Shown piece by piece: positions 9,025 to 16,830 of a stretch of 64,000 nt of DNA (within the stretch, counting starts at the first letter, position 1; the number at the start of each line of letters is the position of its first letter). The position numbers were made by a program, and so were the translations under genes. The stretch covers positions 124,001 through 188,000 of the forward strand of contig JACJYV010000008.1 of the NCBI GenBank assembly GCA_020635905.1, given 5' to 3'. The notes under the pieces were generated by a model. It was not told the origin of the DNA and searched no databases. It worked only from the letters and a program-made list of their open reading frames with translations. Origin of the DNA: Bacteroidia bacterium (lineage in GTDB: Bacteria > Bacteroidota > Bacteroidia > J057 > JADKCL01).

Positions 9025-10254
9025 ATGATCAGCCGCACATATCTCATCACGGGCGCCTTCGAACTTTTTCGCATGGGCCGCTACGATCTGTGCAAGGAAA
9101 AAGCCATGGAAATCCTTAAGGATTTCCCGGATGATGATATGGCCTATTACATTCTGGCCGTGGCTGAAATGGAACAGGGGAACCTGAAAAGAGCCCGAAA
9201 ACACATCTACAAAGCCATTTCTCTGGATCCTGAATACCCAGACCACTATAATGTGGCGGCCATGATAAGCACCAAAAACTGGGAGTTTCACAAGGCCATT
9301 GAGGAGGCAGAACAGGCCCTGCGGCTGCGCAATACGGATTCCACTTTCTGGGAAGTGAAGGGCTGGGCTTATTTTAATCTGAATTTGCTGGATAAGACCT
9401 GGGAATGCTGTCAGCAGGGACTGATGCACGATCCCGAGCACGCCGGCTGCCTGCGGCAGCGGGCAATGGTGCTGGAAGAACGGGAAAAATACGAGGAAGC
9501 CGCCGCTTCTGCCCGGGAATACCTGGGCCAGGACCCGGAAAATGAAAAGGCCCATTTCATTCTGGCCCGCAATCTGTGGCAATCGGGCAAGCCCGGCGAA
9601 GCCATCAAACATTTTGCCGAGGCGCTGCGCCTCAAGCCAGACAACTACCAGGCCCTGCAAGGGCTGAGAAAATCTGTGGTGGGCGCCAGATGGCGCTTTA
9701 TGTATCACTACCTGCGTCTGCTCGACCGCAAAATTGGGTTGGCCCTGACCATCTTGATTGGCTTTCTGGTGTTTATCCTTACCCTGGGACCCGCCTTTGC
9801 GATCAAAGGACTACCCTTTATTTTGAAATTGCCCATCGCAGGCGGCATTGGCTTTGCGGCTTTTGCCTTTTTGAATAAAGGGCCCTGGGTGCTGGCCGAG
9901 TTTTTTGTGCGGGACGATAAATATCTCTCCAAAGTGATCTTTCGGGATGGAATTTTGGGCAGAATGATGTCGTGGGCCTTCTTTTCCATGGGGGTTTTCT
10001 TCTCCTTGCTGCATCTCACGGGCATTTATGCCTCCTTGCTTTGGATTGGCTATTCCATGATTGGCTTTTCGCCCCTGCCCAGCTCCATTATGGACGATAT
10101 GAGTGAAGCCCGGGACGGCGGACGGATTTTTATGTGGATGATGGCCACCATTTTACTGGCCTCGGCCCTGCTCAGCTTCTATCCCTGGGCCTTGTTTGTC
10201 TGCATCCTGGCGGGGGTGTGCGCCTCCTTTTTTGCCTGGGGACACAGGCATTAA
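9025..10254 (+). CDS. TPR protein with C-terminal multi-pass membrane domain (paralog 2)
   Basis: 409 aa, 12 bp after the previous gene. It has the same layout: ~220 residues of TPR helices (YDLCKEKAMEILKDFPDDDMAYYILAVAEMEQGN...), the junction motif GARWRFMYHYLRLLDRK, then about five membrane segments (LTILIGFLVFILTLGPAF, FAAFAFLNKGPW, MSWAFFSMGVFFSLL, MMATILLASALLSFYPW and others). Same operon as the AAA+ ATPase. The paralogs have drifted far apart in sequence but keep the length and the TPR-to-membrane order, suggesting subunits of one assembly rather than recent duplication. Confidence 0.85.
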   Translation: MISRTYLITGAFELFRMGRYDLCKEKAMEILKDFPDDDMAYYILAVAEMEQGNLKRARKHIYKAISLDPEYPDHYNVAAMISTKNWEFHKAIEEAEQALRLRNTDSTFWEVKGWAYFNLNLLDKTWECCQQGLMHDPEHAGCLRQRAMVLEEREKYEEAAASAREYLGQDPENEKAHFILARNLWQSGKPGEAIKHFAEALRLKPDNYQALQGLRKSVVGARWRFMYHYLRLLDRKIGLALTILIGFLVFILTLGPAFAIKGLPFILKLPIAGGIGFAAFAFLNKGPWVLAEFFVRDDKYLSKVIFRDGILGRMMSWAFFSMGVFFSLLHLTGIYASLLWIGYSMIGFSPLPSSIMDDMSEARDGGRIFMWMMATILLASALLSFYPWALFVCILAGVCASFFAWGHRH

Positions 10255-10304
10255 AGGTTTTCCTTATTTTTTGTAAAAAAATCTGGCTTCCCAAAAACCG
10301 GGCG

Positions 10305-10398
10305 GGGGACCTCTGGGCTGTGTGGCCACGAATGCCAGCGTTGCTTTTGGCTGGCATTTCGGGGGAAGGGCGGCTGGTGCGCGCAGACCACAGGACCC
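10305..10398 (+). repeat. Dispersed palindromic repeat, copy 1
   Basis: About 95 bp matching the reverse complement of 14165-14258 at roughly nine bases in ten. The core is a hairpin: AATGCCAGC (10331-10339) and GCTGGCATT (10350-10358) around a 10-nt loop, followed by TTCGGGGGAAGGG. It resembles a REP-type intergenic element. Short ORFs across it on both strands are by-products of the GC-rich sequence. Confidence 0.75.
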
Positions 10399-10511
10399 CG
10401 CCCGGTAGGCAGGTTCTGCGAAGCAGCATGGCAAAAGGGGAACCAGCCAGGAACATTCGGCGGAAATTTCCCCCAAACCCACGAATTCTGCCCTGATTTA
10501 GGAAAATGGAT

Positions 10512-10519
10512 TATCTTTG
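10512..10519 (+). promoter_or_regulatory. -7 element (TATCTTTG) 3 nt before the ATG of the third TPR gene
   Basis: Perfect TAnnTTTG match, placing the transcription start at about the A of the ATG at 10523. A weak -33-like TTCTG lies 21 nt upstream. The third paralog thus seems to have its own promoter after the repeat. Confidence 0.5.
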
Positions 10520-10522
10520 GTT

Positions 10523-11779
10523 ATGTCGTTTGCATTGCTGGAACGGTCGCGCCAATTGATTGAGCTGAAAAGGTATGATGGTGCCCTGGAAATGGCGCAA
10601 AAGGTACTTGAGGCCCAACCAGAAAGTGTGGAGGCATTGAGTGTGGCGGCCATTGCGGCCATGCAATTGAATCAACTGGATCTGGGAGAGACCTATGCCC
10701 GGCAAGCTCTTACCCTGGCTCCCGAATCGGCCTATCAGGCATATATTCTGGGCAAGGTTAAATTATTCCAGGGAAAACTGGCTGAGGCCCTTGAACTTGG
10801 CCAGGCAGCCCTTCAAATCAATCCTGAAGGGATCAACTACCTGATATTGATGGCTGAAATCTACTTCACCCAGTCAAGGTGGGAAGAAACCCTGACCTGG
10901 GTGAAAAGGGTACGTAAAATCAATCCCAACCATTCCAAAGCGCTGGAAATGGAAGCAACCTGCCAGATCAATCTCAGGCAGCCTAAAAAAGCGGAGGAAG
11001 CACTGAAGCAAGCCCGTTCTGTGGCACCCGAAAGTTTTCTTGGACATTATCTGAGCGCCCTTCAACTGGCAAATTCCAGGAAGTTTGAAGAAGGGGCGGC
11101 CCATTTGCGGGAATCACTCAGGATCAATCCCTCATTTTCGCATGCCAAAGAGCTTTTCCGGGAATTTTCTATCCTCAGCAAATTTCGCCCCCTTTACCTT
11201 TACTATGGGGCACGGAAGATTTTCCTGCGTCCGCTTGCTTTGCTCGTTTTGCTTCCCTTCCTGGCCGTGTTGATGTTTTGGCTCACCAACAACAAGTTGC
11301 GATTCAGTGGCCTGGGCGAGGATTTTGGGTTTTATTTGCAGGCGGGATTTTCCCTGGCCGCCGTCTGGTGGCTGGTTCAATGGTTCCTGAAGGTGCCAGA
11401 CACCCTTTTCAATTTGTTTTTTGTGGGAGACCCGGAGGAACACCTCTTTTTGGATTCCACCCAAAAGCGTGCAACCACCTGGATCAGTTCACTGTCGGGG
11501 ATGTCCGTTTTCTTTGGCATACTTTACCTCATTTTCCCCCTGCTGCTGGTCAGAGGCATCTCTGGCCTCCTGTTTTTTATGACCTTGCCGGTCGTGACCC
11601 TTTCCAGGGTCAGGGGTTGGGTCAGGGTGCTTTTGGGGATAGTGACAGGCGGCTGCCTGCTGATGGGACTGGCGGCCTTGTGGCCGCTGATGAGCCAGCG
11701 TGCCTCTCACCTGCTGTTTGAGGGCATGGTCATCTTATGGGCCGCCACTGCTTATTTCCAAACCATGAATTCAAAATAA
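10523..11779 (+). CDS. TPR protein with C-terminal multi-pass membrane domain (paralog 3)
   Basis: 418 aa from the ATG at 10523. Tandem TPRs fill residues ~1-215 (LIELKRYDGALEMAQKVLEAQPESVEALSVAAIAA; AAHLRESLRINPSFSHAKELFREF). The junction SKFRPLYLYYGARKIF follows, then about five membrane helices (LALLVLLPFLAVLMFWL, LQAGFSLAAVWWLVQW, SLSGMSVFFGILYLIFPLLLV and others). It belongs to the same family as the genes at 7765 and 9025 but is separated from them by a repeat element and has its own -7 element. Confidence 0.85.
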   Translation: MSFALLERSRQLIELKRYDGALEMAQKVLEAQPESVEALSVAAIAAMQLNQLDLGETYARQALTLAPESAYQAYILGKVKLFQGKLAEALELGQAALQINPEGINYLILMAEIYFTQSRWEETLTWVKRVRKINPNHSKALEMEATCQINLRQPKKAEEALKQARSVAPESFLGHYLSALQLANSRKFEEGAAHLRESLRINPSFSHAKELFREFSILSKFRPLYLYYGARKIFLRPLALLVLLPFLAVLMFWLTNNKLRFSGLGEDFGFYLQAGFSLAAVWWLVQWFLKVPDTLFNLFFVGDPEEHLFLDSTQKRATTWISSLSGMSVFFGILYLIFPLLLVRGISGLLFFMTLPVVTLSRVRGWVRVLLGIVTGGCLLMGLAALWPLMSQRASHLLFEGMVILWAATAYFQTMNSK

Positions 11780-11840
11780 TTTTTCTTCCTGCGATTAAAC
11801 CTTTATCTTAAGAAAGCATCAAACCTGCCAACGACATTGC

Positions 11841-13754
11841 ATGAAAAGACTTTTTCTCCTAATTGGCTTGCTCCTCTCGCTTTCTCCCCTCTTTGGACAA
11901 CTTTTGCTTACGCCCGTGGTGGATTCCATTCCCATGCGTGATAACAAGGTAATGCCCGTGGATATTTTCCTGCCTGGCACAACCCAGGCTTACCCTGTGA
12001 TTTTTATTCAGACTCCATATAACCGTCAATTATTTCGCTTTGGCCTCCCCCTGGGCGTTGGCACGGCCCTTAGTACCAGCCATTATGTCTTTGTGACCAT
12101 GGATTGGCGCTGTTTTTATGGCGCCGCAGGCGCCTGTGTGGCCCAGCCCAAGCGGGGCGAAGACGGCTACGATGCCATTGAGTGGATTGCCCAGCAACCC
12201 TGGTGCAATGGCAAAATTGGCACCTGGGGGCCTTCGGCCCTGGGCGTGATCCAATACCAGACGGCCCGCGAAAATCCACCTTCGCTGGATTGTATCTGTC
12301 CTGTGGTGGCCGATCCGGTCACCTCCTACCAAACATACTATCCCGGCGGCTGCTACCGCGAAGAATATGTGGACCAACTGGATGCCCTGGGCTTTGGCAC
12401 CGGACCTCTGGTGCAGGCCTACCCGGTGGACAATGTGATCTGGCAATTCAGCGAAACCAATTCATGGTATCCCCAGGACATCAAAGTGCCCGCCTTCATG
12501 ATTGGGGGCTGGTACGACCACAACATCGACGGCATGATCAAATTCATGGATGGCCTGAAAGCCCAGGGGGACCCCCTGGTGAGGGACAAGCATAAAATAC
12601 TGGTGGGCCCCTGGGCCCACGGCGGACATGGAACTGCCGCTCCCGGCTCTGGCATCCAGGGAGAAATGAGCTACGTCAAAGAAGCCCCCCTGGCCAATCA
12701 GGAAGCCAACCGCTTCTTCGATTATTATCTCCGCGGCATCCAAAATGGATGGGACCAGGATTCCGCCTACCGCTTTACCCTTACTGGAATGGAAAGTTTT
12801 TTACCCGGTAATCCTTTAGTTTATGGTGAAAATTCCTACCCAGGATCACTTGGGAAAAATCCCCAAAAAATCTACCTGCAACCCGATGGCACCATGAAAT
12901 TCAACTATCCGTCGGCTTCAGGCCCGGCCTGGAGCAGCTACCAATATGATCCCCGCGATCCCTCACCCACCCATGGAGGTCCCACCCTGCGGGTGGACCA
13001 GCTACAAGGACCTTATGACCAAAAAGACACAGTTGAAAGCAGAAACGACAACCTCGTCTTTCGAACCCAATTCGGAAATTTCGGCTGGGCCTGCATAGCA
13101 GGAAAACCCAAACTCCGACTTTACGTGCAAAGTAATTGCAAAGACACGGATTTTATGGTCAGATTGACCCAGGAAAATGCTGACCACCCCTCCATGCTCC
13201 TCATCGATGGAGCCTTCCGCGCCCGCTTCCGCGACGGTTTCACCGCCGCCGACACCTCGGTCATGGATACCTCTGTGGTCTATCCCATCGACATTGACCT
13301 TCCTCCAATCGCCACCACTATGTGGGGAGACGAACACTTGCGCCTGATCATCACCTCCTCAAATTACCCGCGCTTTGCCCTCAACCTCAATAACGGAGGC
13401 CCTATGTACGTAGCCGGAGACACCCTGGTGGCCACCAATAAAATTTACCACTCCCCCACCTACTCCTCCTACCTCGAGGTGTCTGTCTCCCTCGCCATCG
13501 GGCGGGGGGAAGAACTCCCGCCAGCGTTTGTTCGGGTCTATCCCAACCCCACCCAGGGGCTGGTTCAAATAGAATTGGATCGACCTGACGAAGGAACTTA
13601 TCGTCTGCTTGACCTCCAGGGCAAGCTCCTTCTGGAAGGAAACTACCATGGCAAAGGCTTCGACCTGGACCTGAGCCAGCAGCCTGCGGGCCTGTATTTG
13701 CTTTCACTTTCAGGAAGGCTGGGCAAAACCGTGGAGAAGATTGTGAAGGAGTAA
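11841..13754 (+). CDS. Secreted CocE/NonD-type (S15-like) alpha/beta hydrolase with T9SS domain
   Basis: 637 aa. Signal peptide MKRLFLLIGLLLSLSPLFG. The N-terminal alpha/beta-hydrolase fold has the nucleophile in GPSALG (S132; family form GxSYxG), the acid in IGGWYDHNIDG and the histidine in GPWAHGGHG. A jelly-roll of the X-Pro dipeptidyl-peptidase C-terminal type follows (LRLYVQSNCKDTDFMVRLTQ...). The last ~75 residues are a type A T9SS sorting domain (VYPNPTQGLVQIEL...GLYLLSL). Family members cleave X-Pro dipeptides, cocaine-like esters or acylated amino acids; the exact substrate is open. Confidence 0.92.
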   Translation: MKRLFLLIGLLLSLSPLFGQLLLTPVVDSIPMRDNKVMPVDIFLPGTTQAYPVIFIQTPYNRQLFRFGLPLGVGTALSTSHYVFVTMDWRCFYGAAGACVAQPKRGEDGYDAIEWIAQQPWCNGKIGTWGPSALGVIQYQTARENPPSLDCICPVVADPVTSYQTYYPGGCYREEYVDQLDALGFGTGPLVQAYPVDNVIWQFSETNSWYPQDIKVPAFMIGGWYDHNIDGMIKFMDGLKAQGDPLVRDKHKILVGPWAHGGHGTAAPGSGIQGEMSYVKEAPLANQEANRFFDYYLRGIQNGWDQDSAYRFTLTGMESFLPGNPLVYGENSYPGSLGKNPQKIYLQPDGTMKFNYPSASGPAWSSYQYDPRDPSPTHGGPTLRVDQLQGPYDQKDTVESRNDNLVFRTQFGNFGWACIAGKPKLRLYVQSNCKDTDFMVRLTQENADHPSMLLIDGAFRARFRDGFTAADTSVMDTSVVYPIDIDLPPIATTMWGDEHLRLIITSSNYPRFALNLNNGGPMYVAGDTLVATNKIYHSPTYSSYLEVSVSLAIGRGEELPPAFVRVYPNPTQGLVQIELDRPDEGTYRLLDLQGKLLLEGNYHGKGFDLDLSQQPAGLYLLSLSGRLGKTVEKIVKE

Positions 13755-13920
13755 ATACAACTTTTCGCAACCTCATTTACAGTTTCCCATCCAGGGGAAA
13801 CCTGCCTGACATTTCACGGGCCAAAATTGCCATTCAATTCAACCTCCCTGCTGATTTTTCCGGCGGAAAAAGGGCTATTTGCTTAGGTCAAACGACATTA
13901 ACCCATAAAGAAAAATCGTC

Positions 13921-14043
13921 ATGCTCAACCTCAAACTCATCATCCTCGCCCTCTCCGTCGTCGCTTTCGCCGCTTCCTACCTGATCATCCAGACGGTCAA
14001 ATTTGCTGGTTTCCTCCTCGGACTGCGCAAAGCAGTGGTTTGA
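13921..14043 (+). CDS. Small single-pass membrane protein, 40 aa
   Basis: ATG at 13921 to TGA at 14041-14043 encodes a 40-residue peptide that is almost entirely one hydrophobic helix (LKLIILALSVVAFAASYLII) with a short basic tail (LGLRKAVV). The ORF is followed at once by ATCTAA-type repeats like those around the other small membrane ORFs at 15243 and 16382. Function unknown; real expression is likely but unproven. Confidence 0.5.
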   Translation: MLNLKLIILALSVVAFAASYLIIQTVKFAGFLLGLRKAVV

Positions 14044-14164
14044 GATTCCAGATTTTTAGATTTTAGAAAGTGAGATGTTAGATTTCAGATGTTGAAGATC
14101 AGATTAGGGGAAAATCTCTGATTAAAGTCATGAACCCGGCCCTTCCGGGCAAAAATACCTCCCT

Positions 14165-14258
14165 GGGCCTGTGTTCTGCCCGCACCACCCACCCTTCCCC
14201 CGAAATGCCAGCCAAAAGCACCGCTGGCATTCGGGGCCCCGCAGCCCAGAGGGCCCTG
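14165..14258 (-). repeat. Dispersed palindromic repeat, copy 2 (inverted)
   Basis: Reverse-complement counterpart of 10305-10398, with the same hairpin (GAATGCCAGC...GCTGGCATTTC). Another inverted repeat pair (6229 and 15103) lies outside this pair, giving a nested mirror arrangement. Confidence 0.75.
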
Positions 14259-14339
14259 AAACCCCTCCCCCACCTCCTCATTTACCATTCGCCCCCGCAA
14301 ACAGACCGTCCGGTCTGCAAAACCACCCATTCAAACATA

Positions 14340-14374
14340 TTTTGACCAAGCAAGGCAATCCTTGTGTACATTTG
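14340..14374 (+). promoter_or_regulatory. Bacteroidota-type promoter (TTTTG-N22-TACATTTG)
   Basis: A -33-like TTTTG (14340-14344) and a perfect -7 TACATTTG (14367-14374) are separated by 22 nt. It lies 20 nt before the small ORF at 14395, and a strong terminator follows at 14534, defining a compact unit of about 180 nt. Confidence 0.55.
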
Positions 14375-14394
14375 TGCATCAATTAAAAACAAGG

Positions 14395-14511
14395 ATGTCA
14401 AAACTATATACTCACATAAGCAACAGCGCGCGACCCAATCCTGAGAGGATCGGCAGCGAACTGTCCGGGGATTTTCCCTGTGGGTGTGTTGGAAAACCAA
14501 GACCAGAGTAG
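14395..14511 (+). CDS. Candidate 38-aa peptide in a compact transcript (or structured RNA)
   Basis: The ATG at 14395 opens a 38-codon frame ending in TAG (14509-14511). The peptide is hydrophilic, begins MSKLYTHIS and ends in a DFPCGCVGKPRPE tail with a CGC pair. No family recognised. The stop codon sits in the loop of a perfect 6-bp hairpin (CCAGAG-TAG-CTCTGG), and GGTGTG (about 14483) can pair with CACACC (about 14531) next to the terminator stem, so the transcript is also highly structured. It may be a peptide gene, an sRNA, or both. Confidence 0.4.
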   Translation: MSKLYTHISNSARPNPERIGSELSGDFPCGCVGKPRPE

Positions 14512-14533
14512 CTCTGGCCACTTTTTCCCGCAC

Positions 14534-14561
14534 ACCCGAATCCAAAAGATTCGGGTTTTTT
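14534..14561 (+). terminator. Rho-independent terminator
   Basis: Stem ACCCGAATC/GATTCGGGT with a CAAAA loop and a T-run after it. It ends the compact transcript from the 14340-14374 promoter. Confidence 0.85.
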
Positions 14562-14857
14562 ATTGCCCAAAATTTTGGAAAGCTCCGGACAGACCAGCGG
14601 GAAATCGGACGACCCTTTCGATTTGCCATTTTGAAGACGCGTCGATGAAATCGACCGGGAGAGCTGTGCCTTGCCTGCAAGGCCCTCACCCCCACCCTGC
14701 ACAGACCCGCACGACTTGTCTGGCGGAAACTTGAAGATACACGAATCCGGAAACTTCCGGGTGGCCACTTTGTGCCCTCCCTAACCCGATTCATTGCTTT
14801 TTACAAAACTATTTAACTATTGCAAACCCTCCTGCGACCTAACCAGCGCAGGAACTT

Positions 14858-14929
14858 CGGAAGGTGGCGCAACGGTAGCGCGCTTGGTTTGGAACCAAGG
14901 GGCTCCAGGTTCGAATCCTGGTCTTCCGA
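14858..14929 (+). tRNA. tRNA-Pro (anticodon TGG)
   Basis: A 72-nt cloverleaf: acceptor CGGAAGG/TCTTCCG (7 bp including one G-T), D arm GCGC-AACGGTA-GCGC, anticodon stem CTTGG/CCAAG with loop TTTGGAA (anticodon TGG at 14890-14892), T arm CCAGG-TTCGAAT-CCTGG, discriminator A. CCA is not encoded. Confidence 0.95.
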
Positions 14930-14936
14930 CATTGGT

Positions 14937-14978
14937 CCAGGTTCGTCCCGAAAGCTTTCGGAACCTGGTCTTCCGACA
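14937..14978 (+). repeat. Partial duplicate of the tRNA-Pro 3' half with a palindromic insert
   Basis: CCAGGTTCG and the 15-bp CCTGGTCTTCCGACA of the tRNA T arm and acceptor recur here in the same order (14937-14945 and 14964-14978), but the T loop is replaced by CCGAAAGCTTTCGG. The block 14937-14968 is thereby a near-perfect palindrome that could act as a terminator for the tRNA. Duplication of a tRNA 3' end also resembles an integration scar. Confidence 0.65.
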
Positions 14979-15084
14979 CCTGTTTTAAGCGTTCTTTGAT
15001 TAATTGCAAGCAATCCGGGCTGACCCGCCAGGCGTCTGAAATTACCACAGCGCCTGGCGGCTGGCCCAAGTGGTTGGTTGTGGT

Positions 15085-15240
15085 TGGTTCAGAGTTGTTA
15101 GTTGTTAGTTCTGAGTGGCGAGTGGAGAGTTTGGCCCAGTTTAGACAAGCAAATCTCTAATCTCTAACATCTAACTTCTCACATCTAACTACTAAGGACT
15201 CATATCTAAAATCTAACCATCTAAAATCTATCATCTAAAA
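15085..15240 (-). repeat. Dispersed TTAGATG-type repeat, copy 2 (inverted)
   Basis: About 15103-15200 is the reverse complement of the 6229-6330 block. ATCTAAAATCTAAC-type short repeats follow, up to the small ORF at 15243. No coding signal. Confidence 0.75.
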
Positions 15241-15242
15241 AA

Positions 15243-15359
15243 ATGACCATATTCATCATCGTACTCACGGCAGAAATCTTGCTTTTCAGCATCGGCTACG
15301 CCGCTTACCGCAAAAACCGGCGCAGCGAACTGCCCGGCGGGAAGTTTCCCGAAGGGTGA
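15243..15359 (+). CDS. Small membrane protein, 38 aa (paralog of 16382)
   Basis: One N-terminal hydrophobic helix (TIFIIVLTAEILLFSIGYAAY) followed by a basic cytoplasmic tail (RKNRR...). It aligns with the 30-aa product at 16382 in the pattern T(I/L)xIVLxAExxLLxxGYxxxR, so the pair is probably real and related. Both start right after ATCTAA-type repeats, and the pair flanks the 281-aa gene. Function unknown. Confidence 0.55.
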   Translation: MTIFIIVLTAEILLFSIGYAAYRKNRRSELPGGKFPEG

Positions 15360-15407
15360 CACCGTCCTCTGGACGAGAGAAAAAAATTAACCCGTTAATC
15401 TTCTCAC

Positions 15408-16253
15408 ATGAACACAGAAATTCTGCAACGTCAGTTTGAAAAAATTGGCGCTGAACTTCAGATAAACCGGCTGGCTGAATTCCGGCTCTCTCCAACCCGC
15501 TACAACCGCAATCCGCAGGATTTGCGCCCTGAGTTTGACCTCAACGTGGTCGAAGGCAAACGCAAGGACACGTTCTTTCTCAATATCCGACCCGACATGT
15601 GGAACAAGCTGGATTTCCAGGTTCCTCACCTCGACGTCCCCGACCGGCACCTGTTGCTGGTTTCACGCCAACCCGCCGCGCCCCGGGTCCGCAAGGAAAA
15701 GTTCCTTTGCGGTCACGATGAAAGGCACTGGTTTGTGGCCGGACTCAAAGACGCCCGGGTGGTTACCACCCGCGAGGCCAAGGAATTCCTCAAGCCTGAA
15801 TCTGCCCGGTTTGCCCAGCTGGCAAGCGGCGTGAGCGCCAAAAACTGGCACAAGCGACACAACGCTGGCTTTGTCCGTCAGGGAGAGTGGTTTTTCATTC
15901 CCCGCCCGGATTTCCAGCCGGACAAAAAGTTCCTGGGCTTCCGCAATGAGCCAATTTCCCGCGGTGCAGGCAGCAAATCCCACATCGTGGAGGAACTGGT
16001 TCGCTCAGGAGGAACCACGGTTTACGCACATCGCTACAAAAATATCATCCTCTCTGAGGCTGAATATTTTGAAAAGCTGGGCAAAGATCCGGGTTTCAAA
16101 CGGCACGAATACACTGCGCGCAACATGAACCCCCGGGTTTTTGTGCGCGGCACGGTTCGCCATCCTGATCATTACACCATCACCCTGCGGGGCTGGCACG
16201 AAGTGATCATGAATAACGAACCCGCCAGCAAGTTCGTGGCTTTCCTGGATTGA
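15408..16253 (+). CDS. Hypothetical protein, 281 aa
   Basis: No family recognised with confidence. Soluble, basic and rich in H, R, W and F. Recognisable blocks are QGEWFFIPRPDF, EPISRGAGSKSHIVEE and FVRGTVRHPDHYTITLRGWHEVIMNNE, which look like conserved functional motifs with several His residues. No signal peptide or membrane helix. Codon use seems like that of the neighbours. It lies in the accessory stretch beside tRNA-Pro, between two related mini membrane proteins, so it may work with them or be part of an inserted unit. Confidence 0.75.
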   Translation: MNTEILQRQFEKIGAELQINRLAEFRLSPTRYNRNPQDLRPEFDLNVVEGKRKDTFFLNIRPDMWNKLDFQVPHLDVPDRHLLLVSRQPAAPRVRKEKFLCGHDERHWFVAGLKDARVVTTREAKEFLKPESARFAQLASGVSAKNWHKRHNAGFVRQGEWFFIPRPDFQPDKKFLGFRNEPISRGAGSKSHIVEELVRSGGTTVYAHRYKNIILSEAEYFEKLGKDPGFKRHEYTARNMNPRVFVRGTVRHPDHYTITLRGWHEVIMNNEPASKFVAFLD

Positions 16254-16378
16254 GATCAGATGTTAGATAGGGAGATTTTAGATGTCAGAGATAACTGATG
16301 ATCCATCTCGAACCTCTCCTATCTAAAATCTAACATCTGTCAGTCTAAAATCTATTTTCTAACCATCTAACCTCAACC
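16254..16378 (+). repeat. ATCTAA/TTAGAT short-repeat block
   Basis: A run of AGATGTTAGAT and ATCTAAAATCTAAC units in both orientations fills the gap between the 281-aa gene and the second mini membrane ORF. It is the same word family as at 6229, 14045 and 15085. Confidence 0.6.
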
Positions 16379-16381
16379 AAA

Positions 16382-16474
16382 ATGGCAACTTTACTGATTG
16401 TACTTGCCGCAGAAGCAGGCCTTCTGGCCCTGGGCTACCTGCGACACAGGCGGATCACCCGCCGCCGGGCTTAA
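16382..16474 (+). CDS. Small membrane protein, 30 aa (paralog of 15243)
   Basis: ATG at 16382 to TAA at 16472-16474. One hydrophobic helix (TLLIVLAAEAGLLALGYL) and a strongly basic tail (RHRRITRRRA), matching the layout and several residues of the 15243 product. A perfect hairpin follows at once at 16481-16500, as expected for the end of a short gene. Confidence 0.55.
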   Translation: MATLLIVLAAEAGLLALGYLRHRRITRRRA

Positions 16475-16480
16475 AGCTGA

Positions 16481-16500
16481 CCTCCCCGGTTCCGGGGAGG
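16481..16500 (+). terminator. GC-rich hairpin after the 30-aa ORF
   Basis: Perfect 9-bp stem CCTCCCCGG/CCGGGGAGG with a 2-nt loop, 6 nt after the stop codon. There is no T-run, so it is a terminator-like or mRNA-end-protecting hairpin. Confidence 0.5.
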
Positions 16501-16641
16501 CGGCTGAGGCCCCCAACTGGCAAATTTCGTCGTTACGCATTTGGATTGGCATACTCCATGAAGGAGTTAACCCAGGGAAAAAATGCTGCAAACGACCCCG
16601 TTAAACGGAGCCCGGCTCCCTTATTTGAAAGGAATTTTCCC

Positions 16642-16809
16642 ATGAAACTCTTTTACACTTACAACAAACTTGCTCAGCTTTTTACCGGATTCTTCAACCG
16701 TAAAATTGAAAAAATCAGCGAAAACCATGTCCGGGACGTCGGCGTGGCTCCGGGCCGTGCAACCTCCGCTCCCGGAGCTCCTTCTCCCGCAACTACCCGC
16801 AAGACTTAA
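16642..16809 (+). CDS. Small hypothetical protein, 55 aa
   Basis: ATG at 16642 gives an amphipathic N-terminal half (LFYTYNKLAQLFTGFFNRKIEKI) and an Ala/Pro/Ser-rich tail. A longer in-frame start exists at 16558 (83 aa). A strong terminator follows 21 bp later, supporting a real short gene. No family recognised. Confidence 0.45.
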   Translation: MKLFYTYNKLAQLFTGFFNRKIEKISENHVRDVGVAPGRATSAPGAPSPATTRKT

Positions 16810-16830
16810 CCTGAATTCATTCAATACGCT

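Noticed and set aside
7729..9708. Long minus-strand open frame (659 codons) opposite the first two TPR/membrane genes
   Set aside because: Antisense to two clear TPR genes with good starts and operon spacing; its product is low-complexity Gln/His/Gly-rich with no domain, as expected of a shadow frame.
10134..10496. ORFs within the dispersed palindromic repeat, similar at 14165-14258
   Set aside because: The shared peptide-level similarity follows from the DNA repeat itself; frames shift at the ends and no start signal is present.
14395..14561. tmRNA, 6S RNA or SRP RNA
   Set aside because: No tag peptide with an ALAA-type end, no conserved SRP loop, and no long 6S-like bubble stem that I can see.
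14937..14980. Second tRNA-Pro gene
   Set aside because: Only the 3' half is present; no D arm or anticodon arm.
15243..16474. Classical toxin-antitoxin pair
   Set aside because: The mini ORFs are same-strand paralogs flanking an unrelated 281-aa gene; no antitoxin-like partner or antisense RNA signature.
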